Part shown: positions 55,494 through 64,000 of the stretch, piece by piece
Layout of the letters: every line of letters starts with the position of its first letter
How positions within the stretch are numbered: the first letter of the stretch is position 1
Source: Stutzerimonas zhaodongensis
GTDB lineage: Bacteria > Pseudomonadota > Gammaproteobacteria > Pseudomonadales > Pseudomonadaceae
Assembly: GCF_003696365.1 (NCBI RefSeq)
Contig: NZ_RFFM01000001.1
Coordinates: forward strand, 1,379,852-1,443,851
Length of the DNA stretch: 64,000 nucleotides
Direction of reading: 5' to 3'
Translations under genes and position numbers: made by a program
The notes under the pieces: generated by a model
Database searches by the model: none
Told to the model about the DNA's origin: nothing
What the model saw: the letters and a program-made list of their open reading frames with translations, nothing else

Positions 55494-56507
55494 ATGGACC
55501 TCGTCGTTGCCCGCCCCGAAGGCCTCTACTGCCCGCCCGGTGATTTCTACATCGATCCCTGGCGCCCGGTAGAGCGCGCCGTCATCACCCATGCCCATGG
55601 CGACCACGCCCGCTGGGGCATGGGCCACTACCTGGCATCCAGCGACAGTGAAGGCATCCTGCGTTCTCGGATCGATGCTGACATGCCTCTGCAGACCCTG
55701 GCCTATGGCGAAACCATCGAGCATCACGGCGTAAAGCTCAGCTTCCATCCGGCGGGCCATGTACTGGGTTCGGCGCAGGTACGTTTGGAATACAAGGGTG
55801 AAGTCTGGGTCGCCTCAGGCGACTACAAGGTCGAGCCAGACGGCACCTGCGCCCCTTTCGAGCCGGTGCGCTGTCACACCTTCATCACTGAATCGACCTT
55901 TGGCCTGCCAATCTACAAATGGCCCTCGCAGGCTGATGTGTTTCGCGACATAAATGACTGGTGGCGGGCGAATGCCGCGGTGGGTCGAGCCAGCGTGCTG
56001 TTCTGCTACGCCTTCGGCAAGGCACAACGCATCCTTCATGGCCTCGATGAAAGCATCGGCACCATCGTCGTCCATGGTGCGGTAGAGCCACTGAACAAGG
56101 TGTATCGCGAGGGTGGTGTGTATTTGCCACCTACCGTGTACGCGGGCGATTTGAAGAAAGGCGATCCTCGCTTGAAGCAGGCGATCATCCTGGCGCCGCC
56201 CTCTGCGGGCGGCAGCACCTGGATGCGTCGTTTCGGCGACTATGCCGACGCCTTTGCCAGTGGTTGGATGATGCTGCGTGGCACCCGCCGTCGGCGCGGG
56301 GTCGATCGTGGCTTCGTGTTGTCCGATCACGCTGACTGGCCGGGCCTGCTCTGGGCCATCGAGCAAACGGGTGCAGAGCGCGTGATGGTGACACACGGCT
56401 CGGTGCCGACCCTGGTGCGCTACCTTCGCGAAGCGCGCGGCCTCGACGCACAGGCATTCGAGACCGAGTACGGCGACGAGGACGATGCTGCGCAGGAGGC
56501 CGAATGA
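55494..56507 (+). CDS. Ligase-associated DNA exonuclease (MBL fold)
   Basis: The 337-residue metallo-beta-lactamase-fold nuclease of the CPSF/beta-CASP-like group. It has the metal motif HAHGDH (residues 33-38), GHVLGSAQVRLEYKGEVWVASGDYKVEPDG and a C-terminal FVLSDHADWPGL and VMVTHGS. Such genes sit next to an ATP-dependent ligase and an Lhr-like helicase in many bacteria and are thought to process DNA ends. The ATG at 55494 gives the usual length; a TTG further upstream (55413) is in frame. Its stop shares an ATGA overlap with the open frame that crosses the following REP region. Confidence 0.93.
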   Translation: MDLVVARPEGLYCPPGDFYIDPWRPVERAVITHAHGDHARWGMGHYLASSDSEGILRSRIDADMPLQTLAYGETIEHHGVKLSFHPAGHVLGSAQVRLEYKGEVWVASGDYKVEPDGTCAPFEPVRCHTFITESTFGLPIYKWPSQADVFRDINDWWRANAAVGRASVLFCYAFGKAQRILHGLDESIGTIVVHGAVEPLNKVYREGGVYLPPTVYAGDLKKGDPRLKQAIILAPPSAGGSTWMRRFGDYADAFASGWMMLRGTRRRRGVDRGFVLSDHADWPGLLWAIEQTGAERVMVTHGSVPTLVRYLREARGLDAQAFETEYGDEDDAAQEAE

Positions 56508-56851
56508 TCCCCCGTCATGCTCCAGGCTTCCTATCGAAAGCTATCGGCGCACAACTCCGACGCCGCCCGTGCAGGGCCGTGCTTGCTCGCGGCCCTGTAC
56601 CATCGCGTCCCCATGGATCGCCAGCAAGCTGGCTCCTACAAACCCGCATCAACGCAGATCTTCGCCATCACCCTCGTAGAAGTGGGATCGCTCGCGAACC
56701 AGCAGCGCCGCGCAGTTCCAAGACACACCACCTTACCGCCTCTGCAGGAGCGAGCTTGCTCGCGATCCGGCAGCAACTGCGTGCATATCAAAAACACCGG
56801 CCTGGCCCTGGCGATCGGCCCACGCCTAAATGCGTTGGTCGTGAAGTATGA
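56504..56851 (+). other. Open frame bridging exonuclease and ligase through REP DNA
   Basis: A 115-codon open frame starts in a 4-nt ATGA overlap with the exonuclease stop and ends in a 4-nt ATGA overlap with the ligase start. Its content is Arg/Ala/Pro-rich, includes REP-derived segments and resembles no protein family. It is listed as a possible coupling frame, not a confident gene: other frames are also open here, as often in GC-rich DNA. Confidence 0.25.
56572..56768. repeat. Cluster of REP elements between exonuclease and ligase
   Basis: The 340-bp gap between the two genes holds several REP-type elements. A reverse copy spans 56616-56639 (GATCGCCAGCAAGCTGGCTC then CTAC) and a forward copy spans 56744-56768 (GCAGGAGCGAGCTTGCTCGC then GATCC). 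A variant hairpin with AGGGCCG/CGGCCCT arms lies at 56574-56597, and a degenerate copy near 56670-56695. They are like the elements in the array further downstream. REPs are non-autonomous and mobilised by RAYT transposases; no RAYT gene is in the window. Confidence 0.75.
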
Positions 56852-58548
56852 AAGCCTTCGCCACGCTGTACAGCCGCCTCGACGCCACCACCTCGAGCAA
56901 CGCCAAGCTCGCGGCGATGCGCGATTACTTCCGCGAGGCCGATCCGGCCGACGCCGCCTGGGCGGTCTATTTCCTCTCCGGCGGCCGACCGCGCCAGTTG
57001 GTGCCAACCCGCGTGCTGCGCGAAACCGCCATGCAGGCTTCAGCACTACCGGAGTGGTTATTCGAGGAAAGCTACCAGGCAGTCGGCGACATGGCCGAGA
57101 CCATCTCCCTGCTGATGCCCGAAGCCGAACACAGCTCCGATGACGGGCTGGCCGTGTGGATGCAAGACAAGCTGCTGCCACTGCGCGGCCTGCCGCCGGA
57201 AGAACTGGCCGAGCGGCTGCCCGCCCTGTGGGTGCAACTGGATCGACTCAGCCTGATGGTCTGCATCAAGCTGATCACCGGGGCCTTTCGTGTCGGCGTA
57301 TCGAAACTGCTGGTCACCCGGGCACTAGCTTCGCTGGTCGACCTGGACCCCAAACGCGTGGCACAGCGACTGGTGGGCTACACCGACCTGTCCCATCGCC
57401 CCAGTGCGGAGGGCTACCTGGCATTGATCGCTGACGAATCCGAGCACGAACATGCCCAGCGCGGCGGCCAACCCTACCCCTTCTTTCTCGCCCACCCGCT
57501 GCAGGCACCAGTCGAGGAATTCGACACCCTGCTCGGTGCGCCGGAGAACTGGCTCATCGAATGGAAATGGGATGGTATCCGCGCTCAGGTGGTCAAGCGC
57601 GACGGGCAAATCTGGATCTGGTCGCGTGGCGAAGAGCTGGTCAGTGATCGTTTCCCGGAACTCTGTGAGCTGGCCGGGTGCCTGCCGGACGGCACGGTTA
57701 TCGATGGTGAAATCGTCGTCTGGCGGCACGGTCCTGAGGATGCAACCGAAGAGCTTTTCGAGGGAGCAGGAGCCGACAAAACCGAGCCAGTCGGCGTGCA
57801 GCCCTTCGCTCTGCTGCAGCAGCGAATCGGACGCAAGAATCTCACGGCGAAAGTCTTGCAGGATGCGCCCGTCGCGGTGCTCGCGTATGACCTCCTGGAG
57901 TGGCAGGGCGATGATTGGCGCCAGCGTGCCCACCACGAGCGCCGGCAGCAGCTCGAAGAGGTGGTCGCGCAATGCCCCAACCCGCGGCTGATGCTATCGG
58001 CTCTGGTGACAGGCAATGACTGGGCTGACCTCGCGCGCCAGCGCGAGGCCTCTCGCGAGCGCGGCGTCGAGGGCATGATGATCAAGGCGCGAGCCGCGCA
58101 ATATGGCGTCGGCCGAACCAAGGACGTCGGGGTCTGGTGGAAATGGAAAATCGATCCCTACTCCATCGACGCCGTATTGATTTACGCCCAGCGCGGGCAT
58201 GGTCGCCGCGCCAGTCTCTACACCGACTATACCTTTGCCGTCTGGGACGGCGAGCCTGGCGATCCGGAGCGCAAGCTGGTGCCGTTCGCCAAGGCGTACT
58301 CCGGGCTGACCGACGAGGAAATGCGCAAAGTCGACGCCATCGTGCGCAAGACAACTGTCGAGAAGTTCGGGCCAGTGCGCAGCGTGACGCCAACCCTGGT
58401 GTTCGAGCTGGGATTCGAGGGCATCGCTGCCAGCAGTCGCCACAAAAGCGGCATCGCCGTACGCTTCCCGCGTATGTTGCGCTGGCGCCTCGACAAGCCA
58501 GTGGACGAGGCCGATACGCTGGAGACGTTGAAGGAACTGCTTGGATGA
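56848..58548 (+). CDS. ATP-dependent DNA ligase
   Basis: The 566-residue product has an N-terminal DNA-binding domain (1-220), the adenylation domain with motif [11 protein letters not shown] (Lys240), [22 protein letters not shown], motif [29 protein letters not shown], and a C-terminal OB domain ([17 protein letters not shown]). It seals nicks using ATP and is distinct from the essential NAD-dependent ligase. It belongs to the exonuclease-ligase-helicase-PdeM set. The ATG at 56848 is preceded only by a weak ribosome site, and overlaps the stop of the bridging frame. Confidence 0.94.
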   Translation: MKAFATLYSRLDATTSSNAKLAAMRDYFREADPADAAWAVYFLSGGRPRQLVPTRVLRETAMQASALPEWLFEESYQAVGDMAETISLLMPEAEHSSDDGLAVWMQDKLLPLRGLPPEELAERLPALWVQLDRLSLMVCIKLITGAFRVGVSKLLVTRALASLVDLDPKRVAQRLVGYTDLSHRPSAEGYLALIADESEHEHAQRGGQPYPFFLAHPLQAPVEEFDTLLGAPENWLIEWKWDGIRAQVVKRDGQIWIWSRGEELVSDRFPELCELAGCLPDGTVIDGEIVVWRHGPEDATEELFEGAGADKTEPVGVQPFALLQQRIGRKNLTAKVLQDAPVAVLAYDLLEWQGDDWRQRAHHERRQQLEEVVAQCPNPRLMLSALVTGNDWADLARQREASRERGVEGMMIKARAAQYGVGRTKDVGVWWKWKIDPYSIDAVLIYAQRGHGRRASLYTDYTFAVWDGEPGDPERKLVPFAKAYSGLTDEEMRKVDAIVRKTTVEKFGPVRSVTPTLVFELGFEGIAASSRHKSGIAVRFPRMLRWRLDKPVDEADTLETLKELLG

Positions 58549-59081
58549 TGCGCTCAGCCGAAGAAGCCGAGCACAAACACGCCTCCCATGTAGGAGCCGG
58601 CTCGCTGCCGATCGCCAATCCCGCTGCCCCCCAGGATCGCGAGCAAGCTCGCTCCTACGAAAAGCAGAAGCAAGACTCCCATGTAGGAGCCAGCTTGCTG
58701 GCGATCAGCATCCGCTCGGAGCCCAAGAATCGCGAGGGAGCTCGCTCCTACGAAAAGCAAAAGCAAGACTTCCGTGTAGGAGCCAGCTTGCTGGCGATCA
58801 GCATCCGCTCGGAGCCCAAGAATCGCGAGGGAGCTCGCTCCTACGAAAAGCAGAAGCAAGACTCCCATGTAGGAGCCAACTTGCTGGCGATCAGAATCCA
58901 CGCGGAATCCCAGGATCGCGAGCAAGCTCGATCCTACGAAAAGCAGAAGCAAGACTGCTGTGTAGGAGCCAGCTTGCTGGCGATCAGCATCCGCTCGGAG
59001 TCCAAGAATCGCGAGGGAGCTCGCTCCTACGAAGACCAGAAGCAGGCCCCTCGCTTGGATTCGGTGGCTTTCGAGGTATGA
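58548..59081 (+). other. Open frame of 31-residue repeats bridging ligase and helicase
   Basis: A 177-codon open frame starts at ATG 58548 on the ligase stop codon (TGATG) and ends in a 4-nt ATGA overlap with the helicase start. It encodes five tandem copies of a 31-residue unit around [29 protein letters not shown]. The frame survives because the DNA period (93 bp) is a multiple of three. It may keep translation coupled across the array. The complementary strand and the helicase frame are also open through the array, so coding is unproven. Confidence 0.3.
58590..59054. repeat. Tandem array of five REPIN units, 93-bp period
   Basis: Five direct units begin at 58590, 58683, 58776, 58869 and 58962, exactly 93 bp apart. 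Each unit has a forward REP (GTAGGAGCCAGCTTGCTGGC at its start) and an inverted REP (ending GCTCGCTCCTAC), about 67-69 bp in total, plus a 24-bp linker (around GAAAAGCAGAAGCAAGACT). Units 2 and 3 are almost identical; unit 1 differs in the central part; unit 4 carries point changes; unit 5 has a decayed linker. Inverted REP pairs are called REPINs. The array fills the ligase-helicase gap. Confidence 0.9.
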
Positions 59082-61684
59082 GTACGCCACCCGCCTCTCT
59101 TGCCGAAAGTTGGTTCACTAACCGCAGCTGGCAGCCGTTCCCCTTCCAACACGACGTCTGGGAGGCAGTACAGAATGGTGAATCCGGTCTTCTGCACGCG
59201 ACGACCGGCTCGGGCAAGACCTACGCCGTCTGGCTTGGCGCACTGAATCGGTTTGCAAAGGCCGCCAAGCACACCGCTGACGAACCGCAGCCAAAGGCGG
59301 CAGACAAACCAGACCCGCTTACCGTCCTGTGGATCACGCCCATGCGCGCGCTGGCAGCCGACACCGCCCGGGCGCTTCAAGCACCACTGGACGACCTGGG
59401 CATCAACTGGAGCATCGGTCTGCGCACGGGTGATACCAGCAGTTCAGAACGTGCGCGCCAGAGCCGAAGGCTGCCCACCGCACTGGTAACCACGCCGGAA
59501 AGCTTGACCTTGCTTCTGACTCGTGCCGACGCGCGCCAAGCCTTCGCGGGGCTGCGCATGCTGGTAGTGGACGAATGGCATGAGCTGCTGGGCAACAAGC
59601 GCGGCGTGCAATTGCAACTGGCCTTGGCACGGCTGCGGCAGTGGATGCCGGAGCTGATCGTATGGGGGCTTTCAGCCACCTTGGGTAATCAGCAGCACGC
59701 CTTGGACGTGCTGCTGCACCCGGGTAAGGGCAAGCTGGTGCAAGGTCGAGTCGACAAGGATCTGCGAGTCGACACCCTGCTACCTCCAACCATTGAACGC
59801 TTCCCCTGGGCCGGCCACCTGGGCTTGCGCATGCTGCCGCAGGTTGTCGAAGAGATCGATTCGTCCGCCACTACATTGGTGTTCACCAATACCCGCTCGC
59901 AATCTGAAATCTGGTATCAGGCGATTCTCGGCGCCCGTCCGGATTGGGCCGGGCTGATCGCCCTGCATCACGGCTCGCTGGCGCGGGAGGTTCGTGACTG
60001 GGTTGAACTGGGCCTCAAGCAAGGTGCACTCAAGGCCGTTGTCTGCACCTCCAGTCTCGATCTGGGCGTGGACTTCCTGCCCGTAGAACGTGTGCTGCAA
60101 ATTGGTTCGCCAAAGGGCGTGGCGCGGCTGATGCAGCGTGCCGGTCGCTCCGGGCATGCACCGGGGCGCACATCCCGCGTCACGCTGGTGCCTACTCACA
60201 GCGTCGAAGTCGTGGAAGCTGCTGCCGCGCAGATCGCGATCGCCGAGCGCCGCATCGAAGCCCGCAGCGCGCCGCATCGCCCACTGGACGTATTGGTGCA
60301 GCATCTGGTGAGCATGGCACTGGGAGGTGGCTTCCGCCCCGAGCAGTTGTTCACCGAAGTGCGCAAGGCCTGGTCATACCGCGACCTCACCGATGATCAC
60401 TGGCAATGGGCGCTGGCGTTCGTGCGGCATGGCGGCCATTCATTGACGGCTTACCCGGATTACCAGCGCGTCGAGCCGGATGAAACAGGTCTGTGGAAGG
60501 TCCCGAGCCGCCGAGTGGCGCTGCGTCATCGCATGGGCATCGGCACCATCGTCAGCGATGCCAGCCTGACGGTGAAGTTCTGGGCCAAGGGCGGCAGCGG
60601 CCGTTCACTGGGCTCGGTGGAGGAAGGCTTCATCGCGCGCTTGCGCCCTGGCGACAATTTTCTCTTCGGTGGCCGCCTGCTGGAGCTGGTGCGGGTCGAG
60701 AATATGACCGCCTATGTCAGCCGCGCCACGGGCAAGAAAGCCGCGGTGCCGCGCTGGAACGGCGGGCGGATGCCGCTCTCCAGTGAACTGGCCGATGCGG
60801 TGGTCGAGCAGCTTGGGGCCGCCTCGCGTGGCCAATTCCCTACGCCAGAAATGCGCCTGGTCGAACCCCTGCTTCGCGTGCAAATGGATTGGTCGGCGCT
60901 CCCCACCGAAACCACGTTGCTGGCTGAGGTAATGAAGTCCCGCGAGGGCTGGCACCTGTTCCTCTACCCTTTCGCCGGCCGCCACGTACATCTGGGGCTC
61001 GCCAGCCTGCTGGCCTGGCGTATGGGCCAGCACCAGCCACTGACTTTTTCCATTGCCGTCAACGACTATGGTTTCGAACTGCTCTCGGCAACCGAGGTGG
61101 ACTGGCTGCAGTGGCTGACGCCCGAGCTTTTCAGCCAGAACGATCTGCTGCATGACGTGCTTGCCAGCCTCAACGCCGGTGAGCTCGCGCGCCGCCGTTT
61201 TCGGGAGATTGCACGGATCGCCGGGCTGGTGTTCTCGGGTTATCCCGGCGCTCAGAAAAGTGCGCGCCAGCTGCAGGCGTCCAGCGGATTGTTCTTCGAC
61301 GTGTTTCGCCAGTACGACCCGGCCAATCTGCTCCTGAACCAAGCCGAGGAAGAAGTGCTGCGGCAGGAGCTGGAAGTGGAGCGACTGGAACAAACCATGA
61401 GCCGGCTGCAACAGCGCCAGTTGGACATCCATCAGGTCAAGCGGACGACGCCTTTGGCGTTTCCGTTGATGGTCGAACGCTTCCGCGAAAGCATGAGTTC
61501 GGAAAAACTTGCCGACCGCATCCGCCGCATGGTCGCCGAGCTGGACAAGGCGGCCGGCCCTGGTGGTTATCAGCCAGAGCGTGACGAGAGCATTGCCGTT
61601 GAGCGAGAAACAAGCCCGAAGCGCAAACCGCGTGCAACCAAGGACGGCACGCCAAGGCTGAAAAAGGCGCGACGGGGCGTTTGA
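59078..61684 (+). CDS. Ligase-associated DEXH-box helicase (Lhr-like)
   Basis: The 868-residue SF2 helicase has Walker A TTGSGKT (42-48), [20 protein letters not shown], the DEXH box DEWH (165-168), SATLGN, and in the second RecA domain [36 protein letters not shown] and QRAGRSGH. Winged-helix and Lhr-core parts follow, ending in a Lys/Arg-rich tail. It is a 3'-to-5' helicase type working with the adjacent ligase and exonuclease. The ATG at 59078 is chosen because upstream in-frame codons run through the REPIN array. It overlaps the bridging frame stop. Confidence 0.94.
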   Translation: MSTPPASLAESWFTNRSWQPFPFQHDVWEAVQNGESGLLHATTGSGKTYAVWLGALNRFAKAAKHTADEPQPKAADKPDPLTVLWITPMRALAADTARALQAPLDDLGINWSIGLRTGDTSSSERARQSRRLPTALVTTPESLTLLLTRADARQAFAGLRMLVVDEWHELLGNKRGVQLQLALARLRQWMPELIVWGLSATLGNQQHALDVLLHPGKGKLVQGRVDKDLRVDTLLPPTIERFPWAGHLGLRMLPQVVEEIDSSATTLVFTNTRSQSEIWYQAILGARPDWAGLIALHHGSLAREVRDWVELGLKQGALKAVVCTSSLDLGVDFLPVERVLQIGSPKGVARLMQRAGRSGHAPGRTSRVTLVPTHSVEVVEAAAAQIAIAERRIEARSAPHRPLDVLVQHLVSMALGGGFRPEQLFTEVRKAWSYRDLTDDHWQWALAFVRHGGHSLTAYPDYQRVEPDETGLWKVPSRRVALRHRMGIGTIVSDASLTVKFWAKGGSGRSLGSVEEGFIARLRPGDNFLFGGRLLELVRVENMTAYVSRATGKKAAVPRWNGGRMPLSSELADAVVEQLGAASRGQFPTPEMRLVEPLLRVQMDWSALPTETTLLAEVMKSREGWHLFLYPFAGRHVHLGLASLLAWRMGQHQPLTFSIAVNDYGFELLSATEVDWLQWLTPELFSQNDLLHDVLASLNAGELARRRFREIARIAGLVFSGYPGAQKSARQLQASSGLFFDVFRQYDPANLLLNQAEEEVLRQELEVERLEQTMSRLQQRQLDIHQVKRTTPLAFPLMVERFRESMSSEKLADRIRRMVAELDKAAGPGGYQPERDESIAVERETSPKRKPRATKDGTPRLKKARRGV

Positions 61685-61860
61685 AAGACACGTCGATGGC
61701 CCGTTACTGCCCTAACCCAGATACGGCCACTGCATCGAACCAGCCTGCTCGCGAATCTTCCGCCGCCTCCTCGGATGGCTGGACCGGCTGGCGGCAAGGC
61801 ACACAGTGAAAGCCATCCAGCGAATGCGAACCGACAACCACCCGCGATAAACTCCATCCC

Positions 61861-62517
61861 ATGACCCCGCACCTACCCATCGAACTCGAGCAGACCGAAC
61901 TCTGGTTGCTCGCAGACAAAGCCATCTACTGGCCCGATCAAAAAACACTCCTTATCGCCGACATCCACTTCGGCAAAGCCGCCGCCTATCGACGGCTCGG
62001 GCAGCCGGTGCCTCATGGCACCACCCAGGCCAACCTGCAGCGGCTCGATGCGCTACTGGCGCGCTATTGCTGCGCGCACCTGATCTTTCTCGGCGACTTT
62101 CTCCACGCGCCGGAATCACAGACGCCTGCGGTCCTTGCTCAACTGGACGAATGGCGGGCATCACACCCGAGCCTGGCGGTCACCCTGATCCGCGGCAATC
62201 ACGACCGGCGGGCAGGCGACCCTCCGGCCAGCCTGGAGATGAACGTAGTAGCAGAGCCCTTGCTGGTCGGTCCCTTTGCTCTGCAGCACGAACCCGACCC
62301 GCACCCCACGCATCACGTCCTGGCCGGCCACCTCCATCCCGCGTATCGCCTGAGCGGGCGCGGTCGGCAAAGTCTGCGCTTGCCCTGCTTCTGCATCGGC
62401 CAACGGCTCAGTCTGCTGCCAGCGTTCGGCAGCTTCACGGGAATGATGGAAGTGGACGCCGACCCGGGCCGGCGTCTGTTCGTGGTGGGGGATGGTTCGG
62501 TATGGCGGGTGGGTTGA
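61861..62517 (+). CDS. pdeM: Ligase-associated metallophosphoesterase PdeM
   Basis: The 218-residue calcineurin-like phosphoesterase has the motifs LIADIHFGKAAAYR, FLGDFLHAPES, IRGNHDRRAG and LAGHLHPAYRL, which supply the two-metal site. PdeM is the fourth member of the exonuclease-ligase-helicase cluster and is described as a DNA damage response nuclease or phosphoesterase. 176 bp separate it from the helicase stop; this gap contains no gene, though the helicase frame continues open across it. A small convergent gene follows 7 bp after the stop. Confidence 0.92.
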   Translation: MTPHLPIELEQTELWLLADKAIYWPDQKTLLIADIHFGKAAAYRRLGQPVPHGTTQANLQRLDALLARYCCAHLIFLGDFLHAPESQTPAVLAQLDEWRASHPSLAVTLIRGNHDRRAGDPPASLEMNVVAEPLLVGPFALQHEPDPHPTHHVLAGHLHPAYRLSGRGRQSLRLPCFCIGQRLSLLPAFGSFTGMMEVDADPGRRLFVVGDGSVWRVG

Positions 62518-62524
62518 GCGGTGA

Positions 62525-62758
62525 TCAGGCCTGTGAGATCCCGGTCACGGTGATACCGAACCGCTCGGCCAGGCGGGTGGCCGGAGTTTCCTCTACATCC
62601 GGGTCGTGTTCGTAGGCGTCCTCCTCGCCTGCATAATCCTGTTCGGCTTTCTGGGTGACCAACGCCACCGCCTCGTCTATATCCGGCTGACGATCGGACT
62701 CGGTCCTGAGAATGGAAGTGTTGCCGTCTTTGCTGTACGCGATGATCCAAGTCGTCAT
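62525..62758 (-). CDS. Small conserved protein of unknown function
   Basis: A 77-residue acidic product (MTTWIIAYSKDGNTSILRTESDRQPDIDEAVALVTQKAEQDYAGEEDAYEHDP, shown in parts: MTTWIIAYSKDGNTSILRT then DIDEAVALVTQKAEQDY). AAGGGGG lies six bases before the ATG, which supports expression. No signal, membrane segment or recognised motif. Convergent with pdeM and divergent from the esterase gene. Confidence 0.6.
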   Translation of the reverse strand: MTTWIIAYSKDGNTSILRTESDRQPDIDEAVALVTQKAEQDYAGEEDAYEHDPDVEETPATRLAERFGITVTGISQA

Positions 62759-62941
62759 GCATGCCCCCTTCTATCTATTGCCTTCGGCGAATCGCTCGCC
62801 GATCTGGGCGTCGCTATCTTTAGAGACTAGTCCGAAGTGTTCAGTTCTGCCGCTTGTGCTTGATCGGACGACCTGCCGAACGGTCTGAACAGGGCCATAG
62901 CGGGTCGGTCTCTCGCTTGAGAGTGAACTGGAGATGAGGTC

Positions 62942-64000
62942 ATGATCAGATCACGCCTACAGTCTGCAGACATGTCCGACGACGACCTGGTCGAGCTGAT
63001 TCGCCAGCGGGCGGCCGCTCTGCCGCCTGTGGATGATCCGGAGTTCGCCGAACTCTTCGACCGCTTCGCAGATGCGCGCGTGGTGCTTATCGGCGAAGCC
63101 AGCCACGGCACGTCCGAGTTCTATCGCGCCCGGGCAGCCATTACCCGACGGCTGGTCGAGCGGCACGGCTTCAACATCATTGCGGTGGAGGCAGACTGGC
63201 CCGACGCTGCGAAGATCGATCGTTACACCCGCCACCAGGACCCATCAACCTGGATCGAGCGCGGCTTCAAGCGATTCCCGACATGGATGTGGCGCAATCA
63301 GGACGTCGCTGATTTCGCCGCCTGGCTGCGCATGCATAACGAATCGCTGACGCCCGAGCAACGAGTCGAATTCCGTGGGCTTGACGTCTACAGCCTTGGC
63401 AGTTCGATTCGGGAGGTGCTCGACTATCTCGACCGAGTCGATCCACTAGCCGCCAGCGCCGCGCGACGCCGCTACGGCTGCCTCAGCCCTTGGCACGAAG
63501 AACCCGCAACATATGGACGCAAGGTGATGCTGGGCGAGCCCTCCTGTGAGGATCAGGTCGTCGAGCAACTCCGCGTCTTGCTCGATCAGCAGCTCGACTA
63601 CCTGGATCGCGACGGCGGCAGTTTTTTCAACGCCGAACGCAACGCCCGCGTTGTGCTTGCAGCCGAACAGTACTACCGCACCATGTACCGTGGCTCGACG
63701 GAATCCTGGAATCTGCGCGACCGGCACATGTTCGACACCTTGCGTGCCCTGCTGGAACATCGGGGCGACGAGGCCAAGGCCGTCGTGTGGGCACACAACT
63801 CGCATATCGGCAATGCCGCTTCAACCTCCATGGGCTGGGGCGGCGAATTCAATATCGGCGAGCTGTGCCGTACCGCCTTCGGGCGAGACGCCGTGCTGAT
63901 CGGGATGGCCACCGACCGCGGGGAGGTAGCAGCTGCCGATGACTGGGACGAGCCGATGCAGGTCAAGCAGATTCGCCCGTCCCGTCCAGACAGTTGGGAG
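62942..64000 (+). CDS. Erythromycin esterase family protein (partial)
   Basis: The first 353 residues are visible and the frame runs off the right edge; the family is about 430 residues. Motifs of the erythromycin esterase/succinoglycan biosynthesis regulator family are present: VVLIGEASHGTSEFYRARA, IIAVEADWPDA, FRGLDVYSLGSSI, and VVWAHNSHIGNA with the catalytic-type His/Glu residues. Members hydrolyse macrolide rings or act as uncharacterised esterases; this copy lies in the chromosome away from resistance genes, so drug resistance is not implied. The ATG at 62942 follows GAGATGAGG. Confidence 0.88.
   Translation, partial: MIRSRLQSADMSDDDLVELIRQRAAALPPVDDPEFAELFDRFADARVVLIGEASHGTSEFYRARAAITRRLVERHGFNIIAVEADWPDAAKIDRYTRHQDPSTWIERGFKRFPTWMWRNQDVADFAAWLRMHNESLTPEQRVEFRGLDVYSLGSSIREVLDYLDRVDPLAASAARRRYGCLSPWHEEPATYGRKVMLGEPSCEDQVVEQLRVLLDQQLDYLDRDGGSFFNAERNARVVLAAEQYYRTMYRGSTESWNLRDRHMFDTLRALLEHRGDEAKAVVWAHNSHIGNAASTSMGWGGEFNIGELCRTAFGRDAVLIGMATDRGEVAAADDWDEPMQVKQIRPSRPDSWE

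Noticed and set aside
58590..59054. CRISPR array
   Set aside because: No short repeats with unique spacers; units are whole 93-bp copies containing inverted REP pairs, and no cas gene is near.
58541..59077. N-terminal extension of the helicase through the REPIN array (TTG start)
   Set aside because: Would add about 179 residues of REP-derived repeats; the family starts near the ATG at 59078.
58554..59090. 178-codon minus-strand frame through the array (hydrophobic repeats)
   Set aside because: A by-product of a 93-bp period being open in several frames; no ribosome site or context.

Overview
The window comes from a GC-rich gammaproteobacterium of the family Pseudomonadaceae. The evidence is a Pseudomonas-type flagellar cluster with HsbA/HsbR/HptB homologues embedded in it, several -24/-12 (sigma54) promoters, Pseudomonas-type REP elements (core GTAGGAGCNAGCTTGCT), a DUF2897 gene beside pyrF, a DUF4398/OmpA lipoprotein pair and an opgGH operon. 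A Stutzerimonas-like (P. stutzeri group) origin is plausible but is inference.

Layout. 1-17.8 kb, almost all on the minus strand, is the flagellar type III export and basal body cluster: fliEFGHIJ, then hsbA-hsbR-hptB, fliK, fliLMNOPQR-flhB and flhA (cut by the left window edge). A divergent sodC sits between flhA and flhB. I see -24/-12 promoters before fliE, fliK, fliL and flhA, and terminators after fliJ and fliK, so the cluster splits into several RpoN-type transcription units. 17.9-30.7 kb is metabolic: a BenE-type transporter, an SDR, a CurA-type reductase, pyrF, a MocR regulator with two palindromes upstream, a periplasmic binding protein/DUF4398/OmpA operon, and divergent etfBA and etfD sharing a region with a strong sigma70 promoter and a PsrA-like operator. 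30.4-40.3 kb holds a cold-shock protein, a GldG/permease/ATPase ABC system, yqhA, plsB, an acetyltransferase, DUF4197 and trhA.

40.4-47.1 kb is a copper resistance island: copRS divergent from a small CopZ-like chaperone, a DUF411 protein, copA, copB and a His-tailed cytochrome c. The divergent intergenic region carries both a CueR-type dyad promoter and a CopR-type box, so two copper sensors (cytoplasmic and periplasmic) may converge here. 47.1-53.8 kb carries bglX-opgG-opgH, linking a periplasmic beta-glucosidase with osmoregulated periplasmic glucan synthesis.

55.5-62.5 kb is the four-gene DNA repair set of MBL-fold exonuclease, ATP-dependent ligase, Lhr-like helicase and PdeM phosphoesterase. 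It is the most unusual region. The exonuclease/ligase and ligase/helicase junctions are both filled with REP-derived DNA. The second filling is a five-copy tandem array of inverted REP pairs with an exact 93-bp (31-codon) period. In both junctions the filler carries an open frame that starts on the upstream stop codon and ends in a 4-nt ATGA overlap with the downstream start. An erythromycin esterase family gene runs off the right edge. No rRNA, tRNA, CRISPR array or complete insertion sequence was recognised.
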